A program made the translations under genes and the position numbers. A DNA stretch of 64,000 nucleotides, from the NCBI GenBank assembly GCA_030424865.1, contig JAUHVR010000005.1:62001-126000 (forward strand), given 5' to 3'. Source of the DNA: Alphaproteobacteria bacterium (GTDB taxonomy: Bacteria; Pseudomonadota; Alphaproteobacteria; Rhodobacterales; Rhodobacteraceae). Positions 44,731 through 53,830 of this stretch are shown here, in pieces. Positions within the stretch are counted from its first letter, which is position 1; each line of letters starts with the position of its first letter. Below the pieces are notes generated by a model that made no database searches, was not told the origin of the DNA, and saw nothing but the letters and a program-made list of their open reading frames with translations.

Positions 44731-45831
44731 ATGGAATTTCTGGAGTTTGGGCATAACACCGGATTGGTGGCGATCTCGCTGATTGTCGCATTGGTGGCGG
44801 GGTTTACCGGGCTCAGCCTGACGCGCGATCTGTCGTCAAAGTCGATCGTGCAGCGCAAGATTGCTGTTGCACTGGCCTCGGTGGCTTTGGGCGGAGGCAT
44901 CTGGTCGATGCATTTCGTGGCCATGTTGGGCCTGCAATTGCCGATCCTGTTCTATTACGACGCGGCCATCACGCTTGCCTCGGCCCTTATCGCTGTTCTG
45001 GTCGTCGCTATGGCCTTGGCGCTGTTGCATTTCGCCGAACGGTCGACGCGCACGATCGTGGTTGCCGGCATCATCACCGGCATCGGCATTTTGCTGATGC
45101 ACTACATCGGCATGGCGGGGCTTCAATTCTGCCGGGCGGTCTATTCGCCCTTTGGCGTGATCCTTTCGTCGCTCGTGGCGATCTTGCTGTGCGTGGCCGC
45201 GTTCTACATCGCCTATAGCGAGCGCAACGACCGCAACATCATATTGGGCACGCTGTGTTTCGGCTTTGCCGTATTTGCAGTGCATTTTGCAGCGATGGCG
45301 GGCACCGAGTTCACACAGGTCGATCAAACCAACGAGTTTGGTCCCTTGATGAGCAACGAAACGCTGGCTATTGGCGTGATCCTGTCGAGCTTTGTGATTT
45401 TTGGCACGTTCCTCTGGGTTGGCGCGACATTTCTTGCTCCTCCGGCCGGTACAACGGACGAGGCCGCCCCGACCGAGGCAAAGTTGCCAGAGCCGACCAG
45501 CATCACCACCATTCCATGCGAGCGTGACGGCGCCCGGGTCTTTGTGCGGGCCGAGGACGTGTCCTTTATTCGCGCGGACGGGCATTATTCCCAGGTCTAT
45601 ACCGACACGGATCGCCTGTTTTGCGTCTGGCCGATCACCGAGGCCGTCAATCGACTGGTCGACCGCGGTTTCGTGCAGGTGCATCGCAGCTACATGGTGA
45701 ATCCGCTCAAGATCGCGACGTTCGAGCGTACCAAGGACAAGGGCAGCATCACCTTCGCTGCCGAGGGCCTGCCCCGGGCGCCGGTGAGTCGCTCAAAGAT
45801 CAAAGACGTTCAGGCCCTGCTGTCGACCTAG
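44731..45831 (+). CDS. coxC: MHYT-LytTR membrane sensor/regulator of CO oxidation
   Basis: The protein has 366 aa. Residues 1-235 are an MHYT domain of seven membrane helices with its three signature repeats in the forms MHFVAM, MHYIGM and VHFAAM, thought to bind a metal or heme that senses O2, CO or NO. A linker leads to a C-terminal LytTR DNA-binding domain (VRAEDVSFIRADGHYSQVYT, FVQVHRSYMVN). This architecture is that of CoxC and CoxH of Oligotropha. It is the first gene of the cox run; a 21-bp-spaced direct repeat follows its stop and precedes coxM. Confidence 0.9.
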   Translation: MEFLEFGHNTGLVAISLIVALVAGFTGLSLTRDLSSKSIVQRKIAVALASVALGGGIWSMHFVAMLGLQLPILFYYDAAITLASALIAVLVVAMALALLHFAERSTRTIVVAGIITGIGILLMHYIGMAGLQFCRAVYSPFGVILSSLVAILLCVAAFYIAYSERNDRNIILGTLCFGFAVFAVHFAAMAGTEFTQVDQTNEFGPLMSNETLAIGVILSSFVIFGTFLWVGATFLAPPAGTTDEAAPTEAKLPEPTSITTIPCERDGARVFVRAEDVSFIRADGHYSQVYTDTDRLFCVWPITEAVNRLVDRGFVQVHRSYMVNPLKIATFERTKDKGSITFAAEGLPRAPVSRSKIKDVQALLST

Positions 45832-45834
45832 GGT

Positions 45835-45868
45835 CGCGCACTTCGTGCGCCGAGCCGCGCATTTCGTG
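45835..45868 (+). promoter_or_regulatory. Direct repeats before coxM, candidate LytTR (CoxC) operator
   Basis: CGCGCACTTCGTG (45835-45847) and CGCGCATTTCGTG (45856-45868) agree at 12 of 13 positions and start 21 bp apart, two helical turns. LytTR proteins bind paired direct repeats with about this spacing. The pair is 104 bp before the coxM ATG, with a TTGAGT-like -35 about 24 bp further on. The first copy also forms a small hairpin (GCGCAC-TTC-GTGCGC). Confidence 0.6.
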
Positions 45869-45971
45869 AAAAACCCCTGCATTCTGTGTGTTTGAGTGGG
45901 CGTCTGCATGCGCGGGTATGCAGCTTCGGTCCTCACATAAGCCAGAACATTTGCTCACAGGGAGGAAGCAC

Positions 45972-46823
45972 ATGATTCCAGCGGCATTCGAATACCATCG
46001 ACCCAGCGACATGTCGGGCGTTCTTGCGATCTTGCAGGAACACGGTGATGACGCGCGTGTCATGGCGGGCGGGCACAGCCTGATCCCCATGATGAAACTG
46101 CGCATGGCCGAGGTCCCACATCTGATCGACTTGCAGGATGTCGGCGGGCTTTCGGGGATCATGGTCGGGGACACGATCACCATCGGAGCCATGACGACGC
46201 AGGCCGATATCATCGACAACGACGCCCTTGCGGCGGCGGCCCCGATCATGCGCGAAGCGGCGCTGCAAATCGCAGATCCTCAAGTCCGCTACATGGGCAC
46301 CGTGGGCGGCAATGTCGCAAATGGCGATCCGGGCAATGACATGCCGGGTCTTATGCAGTGCCTTGATGCCAGCTTTACGGTCGTGGGGCCCGATGGCGAG
46401 CGTTCGATCCCCGCGCGCGATTTCTATGAAGCGGCTTACATGACCGCACGTGAGGATGACGAGGTGCTGACCGCTGTGTCCTTTGCCAAACCAGCGGGCG
46501 GCTATGCCTATGAAAAGCAAAAGCGCAAGATCGGCGACTATGCCACCGCCGCCGCTGCGGTCCAGATCGTGAAGGACGGGGGCACTTGCGTCTCTGCCGC
46601 CATTGCGATGACCAACCTGAGCGACACCCCGGTCTATTCCCAAGCGGCAAGCGCCGCCCTGGTCGGCACCTCGGTGGACGAGGCGGCCGTCAAGGCCGCA
46701 GTGGCCGCGATGCTGGGCGACATTGACCCGGTCGAGGACAATCGCGGCCCCGTCGCCTTCAAACGCCATGTTGCCGGCGTGATCCTGGCCCGCGCCATCG
46801 AGCGCGCCTGGTCGCGCGCTTAA
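45972..46823 (+). CDS. coxM: Aerobic CO dehydrogenase, medium (FAD) subunit
   Basis: The protein has 283 aa. FAD-binding signatures of the molybdenum-hydroxylase medium subunit are [16 protein letters not shown] near residue 30 and [14 protein letters not shown] near 110. It passes electrons from the Fe-S subunit to the quinone pool through FAD in the L2M2S2 enzyme. The start at 45972 has GGGAGGAAG in front. It heads the structural genes coxMSL and is 11 bp from coxS. Confidence 0.96.
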   Translation: MIPAAFEYHRPSDMSGVLAILQEHGDDARVMAGGHSLIPMMKLRMAEVPHLIDLQDVGGLSGIMVGDTITIGAMTTQADIIDNDALAAAAPIMREAALQIADPQVRYMGTVGGNVANGDPGNDMPGLMQCLDASFTVVGPDGERSIPARDFYEAAYMTAREDDEVLTAVSFAKPAGGYAYEKQKRKIGDYATAAAAVQIVKDGGTCVSAAIAMTNLSDTPVYSQAASAALVGTSVDEAAVKAAVAAMLGDIDPVEDNRGPVAFKRHVAGVILARAIERAWSRA

Positions 46824-46834
46824 GGAGCCATTCA

Positions 46835-47329
46835 ATGTCTGACAAGAAACACTACAAGCTGACCGTGAACGGCCAGGCGGTGGACGTGCTGGCCGAGCCG
46901 CGCGAGCTGCTGATCTATACCCTGCGCGAGCAGTTGAACATCACCGGGCCTCACATCGGGTGCGAAACCTCGCATTGCGGGGCCTGCACCGTGACCATCG
47001 ACGGCAAATCGGTGAAATCCTGCACCATGTTCGTCGCCCAAGCCGACGGCAAGGACATCACCACCATCGAGGGTCTGGGCAGCCCGGACGGTCTGCACCC
47101 GCTGCAAGAGGCCTTCAAAGAGCATCACGGGCTGCAGTGCGGCTATTGCACGCCGGGCATGATCACCCGCGCCTCGAAACTGCTGGAAGAGAATCCCAAC
47201 CCGACCGAAGAAGAAATCCGCTTTGGCATGGCCGGAAATATCTGCCGCTGCACCGGGTATCAGAACATCGTCAAGTCCATCAAAGCCGCCGCGGCCGAGA
47301 TGAACGCAGCCAAGGAGGCCGCAGAATGA
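46835..47329 (+). CDS. coxS: Aerobic CO dehydrogenase, small (2x[2Fe-2S]) subunit
   Basis: The protein has 164 aa. The plant-type cluster ligands are Cys43, 48, 51 and 63 ([12 protein letters not shown]); the second cluster is Cys102, 105, 137 and 139 ([16 protein letters not shown]). It moves electrons from the Mo-Cu site of CoxL to FAD in CoxM. Its stop overlaps the coxL start (ATGA). GGAGCCATTCA precedes the ATG. Confidence 0.97.
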   Translation: MSDKKHYKLTVNGQAVDVLAEPRELLIYTLREQLNITGPHIGCETSHCGACTVTIDGKSVKSCTMFVAQADGKDITTIEGLGSPDGLHPLQEAFKEHHGLQCGYCTPGMITRASKLLEENPNPTEEEIRFGMAGNICRCTGYQNIVKSIKAAAAEMNAAKEAAE

Positions 47330-49752
47330 AGGACGAAGTGACACGCGAAGAGCGGATCGACAATCTTAAAGGGATGGGCTGCTCGCGCAAGCGGGTTGAA
47401 GATGCCCGATTTACGCAGGGCAAGGGCAACTACGTCGATGACATCAAGCTTGATGGCATGCTGTTTGGCGACTTTGTGCGCTCGCCCTATGCCCATGCCA
47501 ACATCAAGAACATCGACACCTCTGCCGCGCTTGAAGTGCCCGGCGTTCTGGCGGTTCTGACCGCCAAGGATCTGGAACCGCTGGCCCTGCACTGGATGCC
47601 GACACTGGCAGGCGACAAGCAGATGGTGCTGGCCGACGGCAAGGTGCTGTTCCAAGGCCAAGAGGTCGCCTATGTTGTCGCCACGGACCGCTATGCTGCC
47701 GCAGACGGCATCGAAGCGGTCGAGGTCGAATATGAAGAGCTCGAAGTGCTCGTCGACCCGTTCAAGGCCATGGAATCCGATGTGGTTCTGCGCCCTGATA
47801 CGGTGGGCGAGGACGGCAAGCCAGCCGACGGCGCGCATGGGCCGCGCAAGCATCACAACCACATCTTTACATGGGAAGCGGGCGACAAGGAGCCCACCGA
47901 GCAGGCCATCGGCGCCTCCGAGGTCGTGGCCGAAGAGTTCATGTACTACCACCGAACCCATCCGTGCCCGCTGGAAACCTGCGGCTGTGTGGCGTCCATG
48001 GACAAGGTCAACGGCAAGCTGACCATCTGGGGCACGTTCCAGGCCCCTCACGCGATCCGGACTGTCGTATCGCTGATCTCTGGCATCGAAGAGCACAACA
48101 TCCGTGTGATTTCGCCCGATATCGGCGGCGGTTTCGGCAACAAGGTCGGGGCCTATCCGGGCTATGTCTGCTCGGTTGTGGCGTCGATCGTCACGGGCAA
48201 GCCGGTCAAGTGGATCGAAGACCGGATGGACAACCTGATGACCACCGCCTTTGCGCGGGATTACTGGATGAAGGGCCGGATTTCCGCGACCAAGGAAGGA
48301 AAGATCACCGGTCTGCACTGCCATGTGACGGCGGACCACGGCGGCTTTGACGCCTGTGCGGACCCGACCAAGTTCCCCGCTGGTTTCATGAACATCTGCA
48401 CTGGCTCTTACGACATCCCGACCGCCTATCTCGAGGTGGACGGTGTCTATACCAACAAGGCTCCGGGCGGCGTCAGCTATCGCTGTTCCTTCCGCGTGAC
48501 CGAGGCGGTTTATTTCATCGAGCGGATGATCGAGGTTCTGGCGATCGAGCTGAACATGGACGCGGCCAAGCTGCGCGAGATCAACTTCATCAGGAAAGAG
48601 CAGTTCCCCTACAAGGCCGCCTTGGGTTGGGAGTATGACAGCGGCGATTATCACACCGCCTGGAAAAAGGCGATGGATGCGGTCGATTACGACGGCCTGC
48701 GCGCCGAACAGGCCCAGCGGATCGAGGATTTCAAGGCTGGCAAGACCCGCAAGTTGATGGGCATTGGCCTGACGCATTTCACCGAGATTGTCGGCGCAGG
48801 GCCCGTGAAGAACTGCGATATCCTTGGCCTCGGCATGTTCGACAGCTGTGAAATCCGCATTCACCCCACGGGGTCCGCGATTGCGCGCCTTGGCACGATC
48901 TCTCAGGGTCAGGGGCACGCGACGACGTTCGCACAGATCCTGGCGTCCGAGATTGGTCTGCCTGCCGACAGCATCACCATCGAAGAAGGCGACACCGACA
49001 CGGCGCCTTACGGGTTGGGCACCTATGGCTCGCGCTCGACGCCTGTGGCCGGTGCCGCCACTGCGATGGCCGGGCGCAAGATCCGTGCCAAGGCCCAGAT
49101 GATCGCCGCCTACCTGCTTGAGGTCCATGACGATGACGTGGAATTCGACGTCGATCGCTTTGCCGTGAAAGGCGCGCCGGAACGGTTCAAAACGATGAAG
49201 GAAATCGCCTTTGCGGCCTACAATCAGGCCATCCCGGGGATCGAGCCTGGGCTCGAGGCGGTCAGCTACTACGATCCGCCCAACATGACCTATCCGTTCG
49301 GGGCCTATGTCTGCGTGATGGACATCGACGTCGATACGGGTGTCCCGGAAATCCGCCGCTTCTACGCGTTGGATGACTGTGGAACGCGGATCAACCCGAT
49401 GGTCATCGAAGGGCAGATCCATGGGGGACTGACCGAGGCGCTGGCCGTCGCACTGGGGCAAGAGATTGCCTATGACGACATGGGCAACGTCAAGACCGGC
49501 ACGCTGATGGACTTTTTCCTTCCGACCGCCTGGGAAGTGCCAAACTACGAGACGGATCACACCGTGACCCCGTCGCCGCACCATCCCATCGGGGCCAAGG
49601 GCGTCGGAGAAAGCCCCCACGTCGGCGGTGTTCCGTGTTTCTCGAACGCCGTGCACGACGCGTTCCGGGCCTTTGGCCTGCGGCAGACCAACATGCCGCA
49701 TGATCACTGGCGGATCTGGCGCACAGCCAACGAGTTGGGCCTGCACGACTGA
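47326..49752 (+). CDS. coxL: Aerobic CO dehydrogenase, large (Mo-Cu) subunit, form I
   Basis: The protein has 808 aa, the normal CoxL length. The active-site loop is [10 protein letters not shown] with Cys387, equivalent to Cys388 that carries copper in Oligotropha. Form II enzymes have AYRGAGR instead, so this is a true form I CO dehydrogenase. The Ala to Ser change just before YRCSFR is minor. The catalytic glutamate region [11 protein letters not shown] is near the C-terminus. It oxidises CO with water to CO2 and two electrons. The start at 47326 follows AAGGAGG and overlaps the coxS stop. Two stem-loops follow the gene. Confidence 0.97.
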   Translation: MKDEVTREERIDNLKGMGCSRKRVEDARFTQGKGNYVDDIKLDGMLFGDFVRSPYAHANIKNIDTSAALEVPGVLAVLTAKDLEPLALHWMPTLAGDKQMVLADGKVLFQGQEVAYVVATDRYAAADGIEAVEVEYEELEVLVDPFKAMESDVVLRPDTVGEDGKPADGAHGPRKHHNHIFTWEAGDKEPTEQAIGASEVVAEEFMYYHRTHPCPLETCGCVASMDKVNGKLTIWGTFQAPHAIRTVVSLISGIEEHNIRVISPDIGGGFGNKVGAYPGYVCSVVASIVTGKPVKWIEDRMDNLMTTAFARDYWMKGRISATKEGKITGLHCHVTADHGGFDACADPTKFPAGFMNICTGSYDIPTAYLEVDGVYTNKAPGGVSYRCSFRVTEAVYFIERMIEVLAIELNMDAAKLREINFIRKEQFPYKAALGWEYDSGDYHTAWKKAMDAVDYDGLRAEQAQRIEDFKAGKTRKLMGIGLTHFTEIVGAGPVKNCDILGLGMFDSCEIRIHPTGSAIARLGTISQGQGHATTFAQILASEIGLPADSITIEEGDTDTAPYGLGTYGSRSTPVAGAATAMAGRKIRAKAQMIAAYLLEVHDDDVEFDVDRFAVKGAPERFKTMKEIAFAAYNQAIPGIEPGLEAVSYYDPPNMTYPFGAYVCVMDIDVDTGVPEIRRFYALDDCGTRINPMVIEGQIHGGLTEALAVALGQEIAYDDMGNVKTGTLMDFFLPTAWEVPNYETDHTVTPSPHHPIGAKGVGESPHVGGVPCFSNAVHDAFRAFGLRQTNMPHDHWRIWRTANELGLHD

Positions 49753-49757
49753 CCATT

Positions 49758-49817
49758 CCGGTGCGCCGCAACGGCGCACCGGTCTCCCCCCTTTTGGGTG
49801 CGCGGTCTGCGCGCACC
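49758..49817 (+). other. Tandem stem-loops between coxL and coxD
   Basis: A perfect 11-bp stem CCGGTGCGCCG with a CAA loop lies at 49758-49782, followed by TCTCCCCCCTTTT. A second 8-bp stem GGTGCGCG with a 5-nt loop is at 49797-49817. They start 6 bp after the coxL stop and end just before the coxD ribosome site. They probably end or protect most coxMSL transcripts, keeping maturation proteins at lower level. Confidence 0.75.
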
Positions 49818-49833
49818 TGTCCCGGAGCATTCC

Positions 49834-50709
49834 ATGACCTGGCGCGACCTTCAGACCCAAATGGCCAAAACGGGCTACGTGGCCTCGGACGACCTGTCCG
49901 TGGCGCTTCACCTAGCCATATCACTGGGCCGGCCCCTTCTGCTGGAAGGCGCGGCCGGTGTGGGAAAGACCGAGGTCGCACGAACACTGGCCGAGCTGCG
50001 TTCGACAGAGCTGGTGCGCCTGCAATGCTACGAAGGTCTTGATGCGGCACAGGCCATCTATGAATGGAACTACCAGCGTCAGCTTTTGGCAATCCGTGCC
50101 GCCGCCGAAGATGGCGAAACAGGTGCTGCCGTCGAAAATCGCATCTTCTCACGCGAGTATCTGCTTGAACGGCCTTTGCTGGCAGCCATCACCAAGGATA
50201 CGCCCCCCGTTCTGCTGATCGACGAAGTCGACCGCGCGGACGAGGAATTCGAAGCCTATCTACTTGAAATCCTGTCAGATTTTCAGATCACGGTGCCCGA
50301 GATCGGGACAATCGAAGCAAAGTCTCGCCCGATTGTCATTCTGACATGCAATGGCACACGCGATCTGAGCGACGCGTTGCGTCGCCGGTGCCTTTACACC
50401 TATGTCGAGTATCCGGACGCCGCGACCGAACTTGCGATCCTGAACGCGCGCAAGCCCGGTTTGAACCAGCGCCTTGCGCAGCAGATCATCGGCTTTGTCC
50501 AGAAACTCCGCGAGGAAGAGTTGGAGAAAGTCCCGGGCATTGCCGAAACCCTGGACTTTGCCGCCGCGCTCTCCGGTCTTGGGCTTTCTGACCTGAGCGA
50601 GGACCCGGCGGCGTTGCAGCATGCCTTGGTCGCCTTACTGAAGACCCAAAGCGATCAGGCCAGCATCACCACGGAAATCGCCCAGCGCATCGCAGGCAAG
50701 GCCGCATGA
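49834..50709 (+). CDS. coxD: MoxR-type AAA+ ATPase for CO dehydrogenase active-site assembly
   Basis: The protein has 291 aa. The AAA+ domain has Walker A GAAGVGKTEVA, Walker B VLLIDEVDRAD, sensor 1 ILTCNGTRDLS and arginine finger RRRCLYTYV. In Oligotropha CoxD is needed to insert sulfur and copper at the Mo centre of CoxL. The start at 49834 has CGGAG upstream. ATGA joins it to coxE, its VWA partner. Confidence 0.94.
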   Translation: MTWRDLQTQMAKTGYVASDDLSVALHLAISLGRPLLLEGAAGVGKTEVARTLAELRSTELVRLQCYEGLDAAQAIYEWNYQRQLLAIRAAAEDGETGAAVENRIFSREYLLERPLLAAITKDTPPVLLIDEVDRADEEFEAYLLEILSDFQITVPEIGTIEAKSRPIVILTCNGTRDLSDALRRRCLYTYVEYPDAATELAILNARKPGLNQRLAQQIIGFVQKLREEELEKVPGIAETLDFAAALSGLGLSDLSEDPAALQHALVALLKTQSDQASITTEIAQRIAGKAA

Positions 50710-51887
50710 GCCGGGTCACCAAATTCGCCGCGCGTGACAGCGGGCCAGCGGCACGGGTTGCCGGCTTTGCCGCCCACCTGCGCGCCAATGGTCTGCGGCT
50801 AGGATCGGCTGAGACAGCGCTGGCGATGGATGCGCTTGCCGCGATGGACAGCTTTGCCCCGGACGATTGCCGACGCGCCTTGCGCGCGGTGTGCGTGGGA
50901 TGCAGGGACGAAGACGAACAGTTTGACGCGCTCTTTGACGCCTATTGGATGGACATGGGCCGGGTGCGCACGCGGGTGATCCCCGTCCCGCCGCAGCGTG
51001 GGTCCGATGACGTGCATTCGTCACGAGATGCGGAAGGTGAGGCGTCAGGCGGGGCTGGCAGCGCCACGGCACCAGATGGCGGGGACGGAGAGGCCGACAG
51101 TGATGGCGAAGGAAAGCTGATCGCCACCGAGGTTCGGAACCTCAGCCGCCGTGACCTGCGGGATCTGGTCCGCCCCGAAGAGATCGCCGAGGCCGAAAGG
51201 GTTGCCCGTCGTCTGGGGGCCGCACTGCGCGACCGCCGCTCGCGCCGTCGCATCGCCGCGCGCAAAGGCGACCGTCTGCATTTCCGCAAGACCATCCGGC
51301 GCAGCCTCGCCTCGGGGGGCGAGCCTCTGCATCTTGTCAAAAGACGCCGCCCGGATCGCACTCGCAAGATCGTCGCGCTCTGTGATGTGTCCGGCTCGAT
51401 GAGCGTCTATGCGCAGGTCTTTCTGGCCTTTGTCGCCGGTCTGATGCGCGCCGATCCGCTGGCCGACGCCTACCTGTTTCACACCCGCCTTGTCCGGATC
51501 ACCGAGACCCTGCGCGACAAGGATGCCATGCGCGCCATCGGGCGCATGTCGCTGATGGCCGATGGGTTTGGCGGCGGCTCGAAAATCGGGTTTTGCCTGG
51601 ACCGGTTTGCCAGCACCTATGCCCGGCGCTTTGTCGACGGGCGGTCAGTGGTGATGATCCTGTCCGACGGCTATGACACGGGTGCGCCGGACCAGATGCG
51701 CGATGCGCTGGGCACGTTGCGCAAGCGGGGCTGCAAAATCATTTGGCTGAACCCTTTGAAGGGTTGGAAGGATTATGAACCCGTGACGGCTGGCATGTCC
51801 GCCGCCCTGCCGCACCTGGATCTGTTCCAATCGGCCAACACGCTGGATGACCTGGCGGCACTGGAAGCGGAGCTGACACGCCTATGA
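50706..51887 (+). CDS. coxE: VWA-domain protein, CoxD partner
   Basis: The protein has 393 aa. The N-terminal half is helical, with an acidic Ser/Gly linker near residues 98-145. A C-terminal von Willebrand A domain has the metal-site motif CDVSGSMSVY (DxSxS) and later SDGYDTGAP. CoxE acts with the AAA+ protein CoxD in maturation of the Mo-Cu centre. Both gene ends overlap neighbours by ATGA, indicating tight translational coupling of coxD-E-F. Confidence 0.94.
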   Translation: MSRVTKFAARDSGPAARVAGFAAHLRANGLRLGSAETALAMDALAAMDSFAPDDCRRALRAVCVGCRDEDEQFDALFDAYWMDMGRVRTRVIPVPPQRGSDDVHSSRDAEGEASGGAGSATAPDGGDGEADSDGEGKLIATEVRNLSRRDLRDLVRPEEIAEAERVARRLGAALRDRRSRRRIAARKGDRLHFRKTIRRSLASGGEPLHLVKRRRPDRTRKIVALCDVSGSMSVYAQVFLAFVAGLMRADPLADAYLFHTRLVRITETLRDKDAMRAIGRMSLMADGFGGGSKIGFCLDRFASTYARRFVDGRSVVMILSDGYDTGAPDQMRDALGTLRKRGCKIIWLNPLKGWKDYEPVTAGMSAALPHLDLFQSANTLDDLAALEAELTRL

Positions 51888-52663
51888 CGCCAGCCGAGAT
51901 CATTGCCCCCGAATTGTCTGACGTCGCCGAGCGTTTGCGTGCCGAGGCCAAGCCCTTTGCCTTTGCCACCATCGTGCGGACCGTTGGATCGACGGCCGCC
52001 AAACCCGGCGCGCGGGCGCTCTTGGCGGCAGATGGCACGATCCTTGAAGGCTGGCTTGGCGGCGGCTGCGCGCGCGGAGCCGTAAAGCGAGCCACGGTCG
52101 AAGCGCTGAAAACCGGCTTGCCGCAGCTGATCTCTGTCGCGCCCGAAGAGTTCCTGGACGAGATCGGCGTTGTGCCCGGCACAGAGCAAGACGGCATCAC
52201 CTATTCCCGCAACGGCTGTCCGTCCAAAGGGACGGTCGATATCTTTGTCGAACCCTGCCTGCCTGCCCCGACGCTTGCGGTTCTGGGCGCGTCACCGGTC
52301 GCCCGGACCCTGGCCTCCCTGGCGCCGCAATTCGCATGGACGGTGCGCACAGACGAGGGCGAGATCGCGCCACTGACGCAGGGGACCGGGTTTGTCGTCG
52401 TGGCGACCCAGGGCCAGGGCGACCTGGACGCGCTGAAGGCCGCGCTGGCGGCCAAGGCGGGGCACATCAGCTTTGTCGGCAGCCGCCGCAAATTCGAATC
52501 TCTGAGTGCAAAGCTGATCGCAGGTGGTGCAGACCCGCAGGCCGTCGCCCGCATCGACGCACCAGCCGGTCTGTCGATCAACGCGGTCACCCCGGAAGAG
52601 ATTGCCCTATCCATCCTTGCCAAGCTGGTGAAGTTGCGCCGCGAGGGTCGCAAGGATGGCTAA
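51884..52663 (+). CDS. coxF: XdhC-family maturation protein
   Basis: The protein has 259 aa. An N-terminal XdhC domain carries TIVRTVGSTAAKPGARAL and GWLGGGCARGAVKRA. The C-terminal Rossmann-like part includes GHISFVGSRRKFESL. XdhC relatives bind the molybdenum cofactor, help sulfurate it and load it into the large subunit. The start overlaps the coxE stop by four bases and its end overlaps the nucleotidyltransferase gene by eight. Confidence 0.92.
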   Translation: MTPAEIIAPELSDVAERLRAEAKPFAFATIVRTVGSTAAKPGARALLAADGTILEGWLGGGCARGAVKRATVEALKTGLPQLISVAPEEFLDEIGVVPGTEQDGITYSRNGCPSKGTVDIFVEPCLPAPTLAVLGASPVARTLASLAPQFAWTVRTDEGEIAPLTQGTGFVVVATQGQGDLDALKAALAAKAGHISFVGSRRKFESLSAKLIAGGADPQAVARIDAPAGLSINAVTPEEIALSILAKLVKLRREGRKDG

Positions 52664-53273
52664 GGTGGACGCGGTCATATTGGCGGCTGGTCTTTCACGT
52701 CGCATGGGCGCGCGCAACAAGCTGCTGCTCGACATCAATGGCACTCCGATGATCGCGCAGGTGGTCGGGTCCTATCTTCGTGTGATCACCGGCAAAATCC
52801 ATGTTGTGACCGGGTTTGAACAGGACCGTGTCAAGGCAGCGCTGCGCGCGCTGCCCATTCAGATCATTCACAACCAGCGCTTTGCGGAAGGCCAACAGAC
52901 ATCCGTTGTTGCTGGACTCTCTCAAGTGGCCGAAGGCGCGACCACGATCCTTGGTTTGGGGGATCAACCTGCCCTGACGTCCGACGAACTGGAATGGCTC
53001 ATGGCGCGGCATGCGGCCAGCCCGGACAAGATCACCTTCCCGGTTGATCCAAATGGCATGCGTGGCAATCCCATCGTGATCCCAAGCGCGCTGCGCGGGC
53101 AAATGCTTGCGCGCCGCACATCACCGGGGTGTCGCAGGTTCACCCGCGAAAATCCACACCTCGTACAGATGGTCGAAACCTCTGCTTCCGGGTTTTTCGC
53201 CGATATCGACACGCCTGACGATTACGCGCGCCTTGGCCCGCCCCAAAAGATCGCGGTCGGAGGTCCTTCATGA
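52656..53273 (+). CDS. MocA/MobA-like molybdopterin nucleotidyltransferase
   Basis: The protein has 205 aa. The nucleotidyltransferase signature is VILAAGLSRRMGARNKLLLD; the acceptor region includes GLGDQPALTSDELEWL and the metal site aspartates near FADIDTPDDY. CO dehydrogenase uses the cytosine dinucleotide form of the cofactor, so this is most likely a CTP:molybdopterin cytidylyltransferase (MocA) made with the enzyme. Its start overlaps coxF and its stop overlaps the 33-codon ORF (ATGA). Confidence 0.9.
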   Translation: MAKVDAVILAAGLSRRMGARNKLLLDINGTPMIAQVVGSYLRVITGKIHVVTGFEQDRVKAALRALPIQIIHNQRFAEGQQTSVVAGLSQVAEGATTILGLGDQPALTSDELEWLMARHAASPDKITFPVDPNGMRGNPIVIPSALRGQMLARRTSPGCRRFTRENPHLVQMVETSASGFFADIDTPDDYARLGPPQKIAVGGPS

Positions 53274-53371
53274 GCTGGATTGTCACCAGATGGACGCGGC
53301 TGCGCAAACGATTTGCACTGACACCCGAGCAGGCAGAACAGCTTGCAAACATCAAATTCCCCTGTTGCTAG
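53270..53371 (+). CDS. 33-aa ORF in the cox cluster with C-terminal Pro-Cys-Cys
   Basis: A short frame starts by ATGA overlap with the nucleotidyltransferase stop and ends 15 bp before coxG. The product begins MSWIVTRWTRLRKRFALT, has an acidic turn (PEQAEQLA) and ends in IKFPCC. Overlapping starts of this kind throughout the operon make translation plausible, although it is too short for most gene finders. The two terminal cysteines could bind copper or sulfur, which would be apt for a Mo-S-Cu enzyme, but that is conjecture. I do not recognise a named family. Confidence 0.55.
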   Translation: MSWIVTRWTRLRKRFALTPEQAEQLANIKFPCC

Positions 53372-53386
53372 GAAAGGGACACGCCA

Positions 53387-53830
53387 ATGGAACTGGCCGA
53401 CGAAATCACGATCAATGCGCCCAAGGACGTGGTCTATGCCGCGCTGAACAACCCGGATGTTCTGCGGCAATGCATCCCCGTTTGCGAAGAGCTGATTCAG
53501 CATTCGGATACGGAACTTGAGGCCAAGGTGGTGCTGAAAGTCGGCCCGGTGAAGGCGCGCTTCAGCGGCAATGTGACTTTGGACAAATCGGGCGCGCCGG
53601 ATGCCTTTTCGCTGTCAGGTCAAGGCAGTGGCGGCGCGGCGGGCCACGCCAAGGGCGGGGCGGATGTCACGCTGACAGCGGACGGCAACCAGACGATCCT
53701 CAAATATGTCGCCAAGGCCGAAATCGGTGGCAAGATCGCTCAGCTGGGCAGCCGTCTGATCCAAAGCACTGCGAAAAAGCTGGCGGGCAAGTTTTTCACG
53801 TCCTTTGCGTCCGTGATGGAAGAGGCCTAG
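53387..53830 (+). CDS. coxG: CoxG, SRPBCC-fold CO dehydrogenase accessory protein
   Basis: The protein has 147 aa with the CoxG pattern: ADEITINAPKDVVYAALNNP, LRQCIPVCEEL, VGPVKARFSGNVTL, and the helix KIAQLGSRLIQSTAKKLAGK. SRPBCC proteins hold a hydrophobic ligand; CoxG links CO dehydrogenase to the membrane and quinone pool. Oligotropha CoxG is about 200 aa with a hydrophobic C-terminal anchor. This copy stops after the SRPBCC domain, so it would be soluble or bind the membrane by another route. GGAAAGGGA lies upstream of the ATG. Confidence 0.93.
   Translation: MELADEITINAPKDVVYAALNNPDVLRQCIPVCEELIQHSDTELEAKVVLKVGPVKARFSGNVTLDKSGAPDAFSLSGQGSGGAAGHAKGGADVTLTADGNQTILKYVAKAEIGGKIAQLGSRLIQSTAKKLAGKFFTSFASVMEEA

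Noticed and set aside
45831-45971. A riboswitch or small RNA in the coxC-coxM gap.
   Set aside because: Apart from the direct repeats and a 6-bp hairpin I found no extended conserved fold. The repeat spacing fits protein binding better.
46960-47325. An extended N-terminus for coxL reaching back into coxS.
   Set aside because: The extension is the antiphase reading of coxS. ATG 47326 follows AAGGAGG and gives the normal 808-residue CoxL.
47260-49911. A very long open frame on the minus strand opposite coxL (and a similar one opposite the chaperonin, 8341-10716 on the plus strand).
   Set aside because: High-GC codon bias leaves the antisense frames free of stops. The translations are low-complexity and match no family, and the sense genes are certain.
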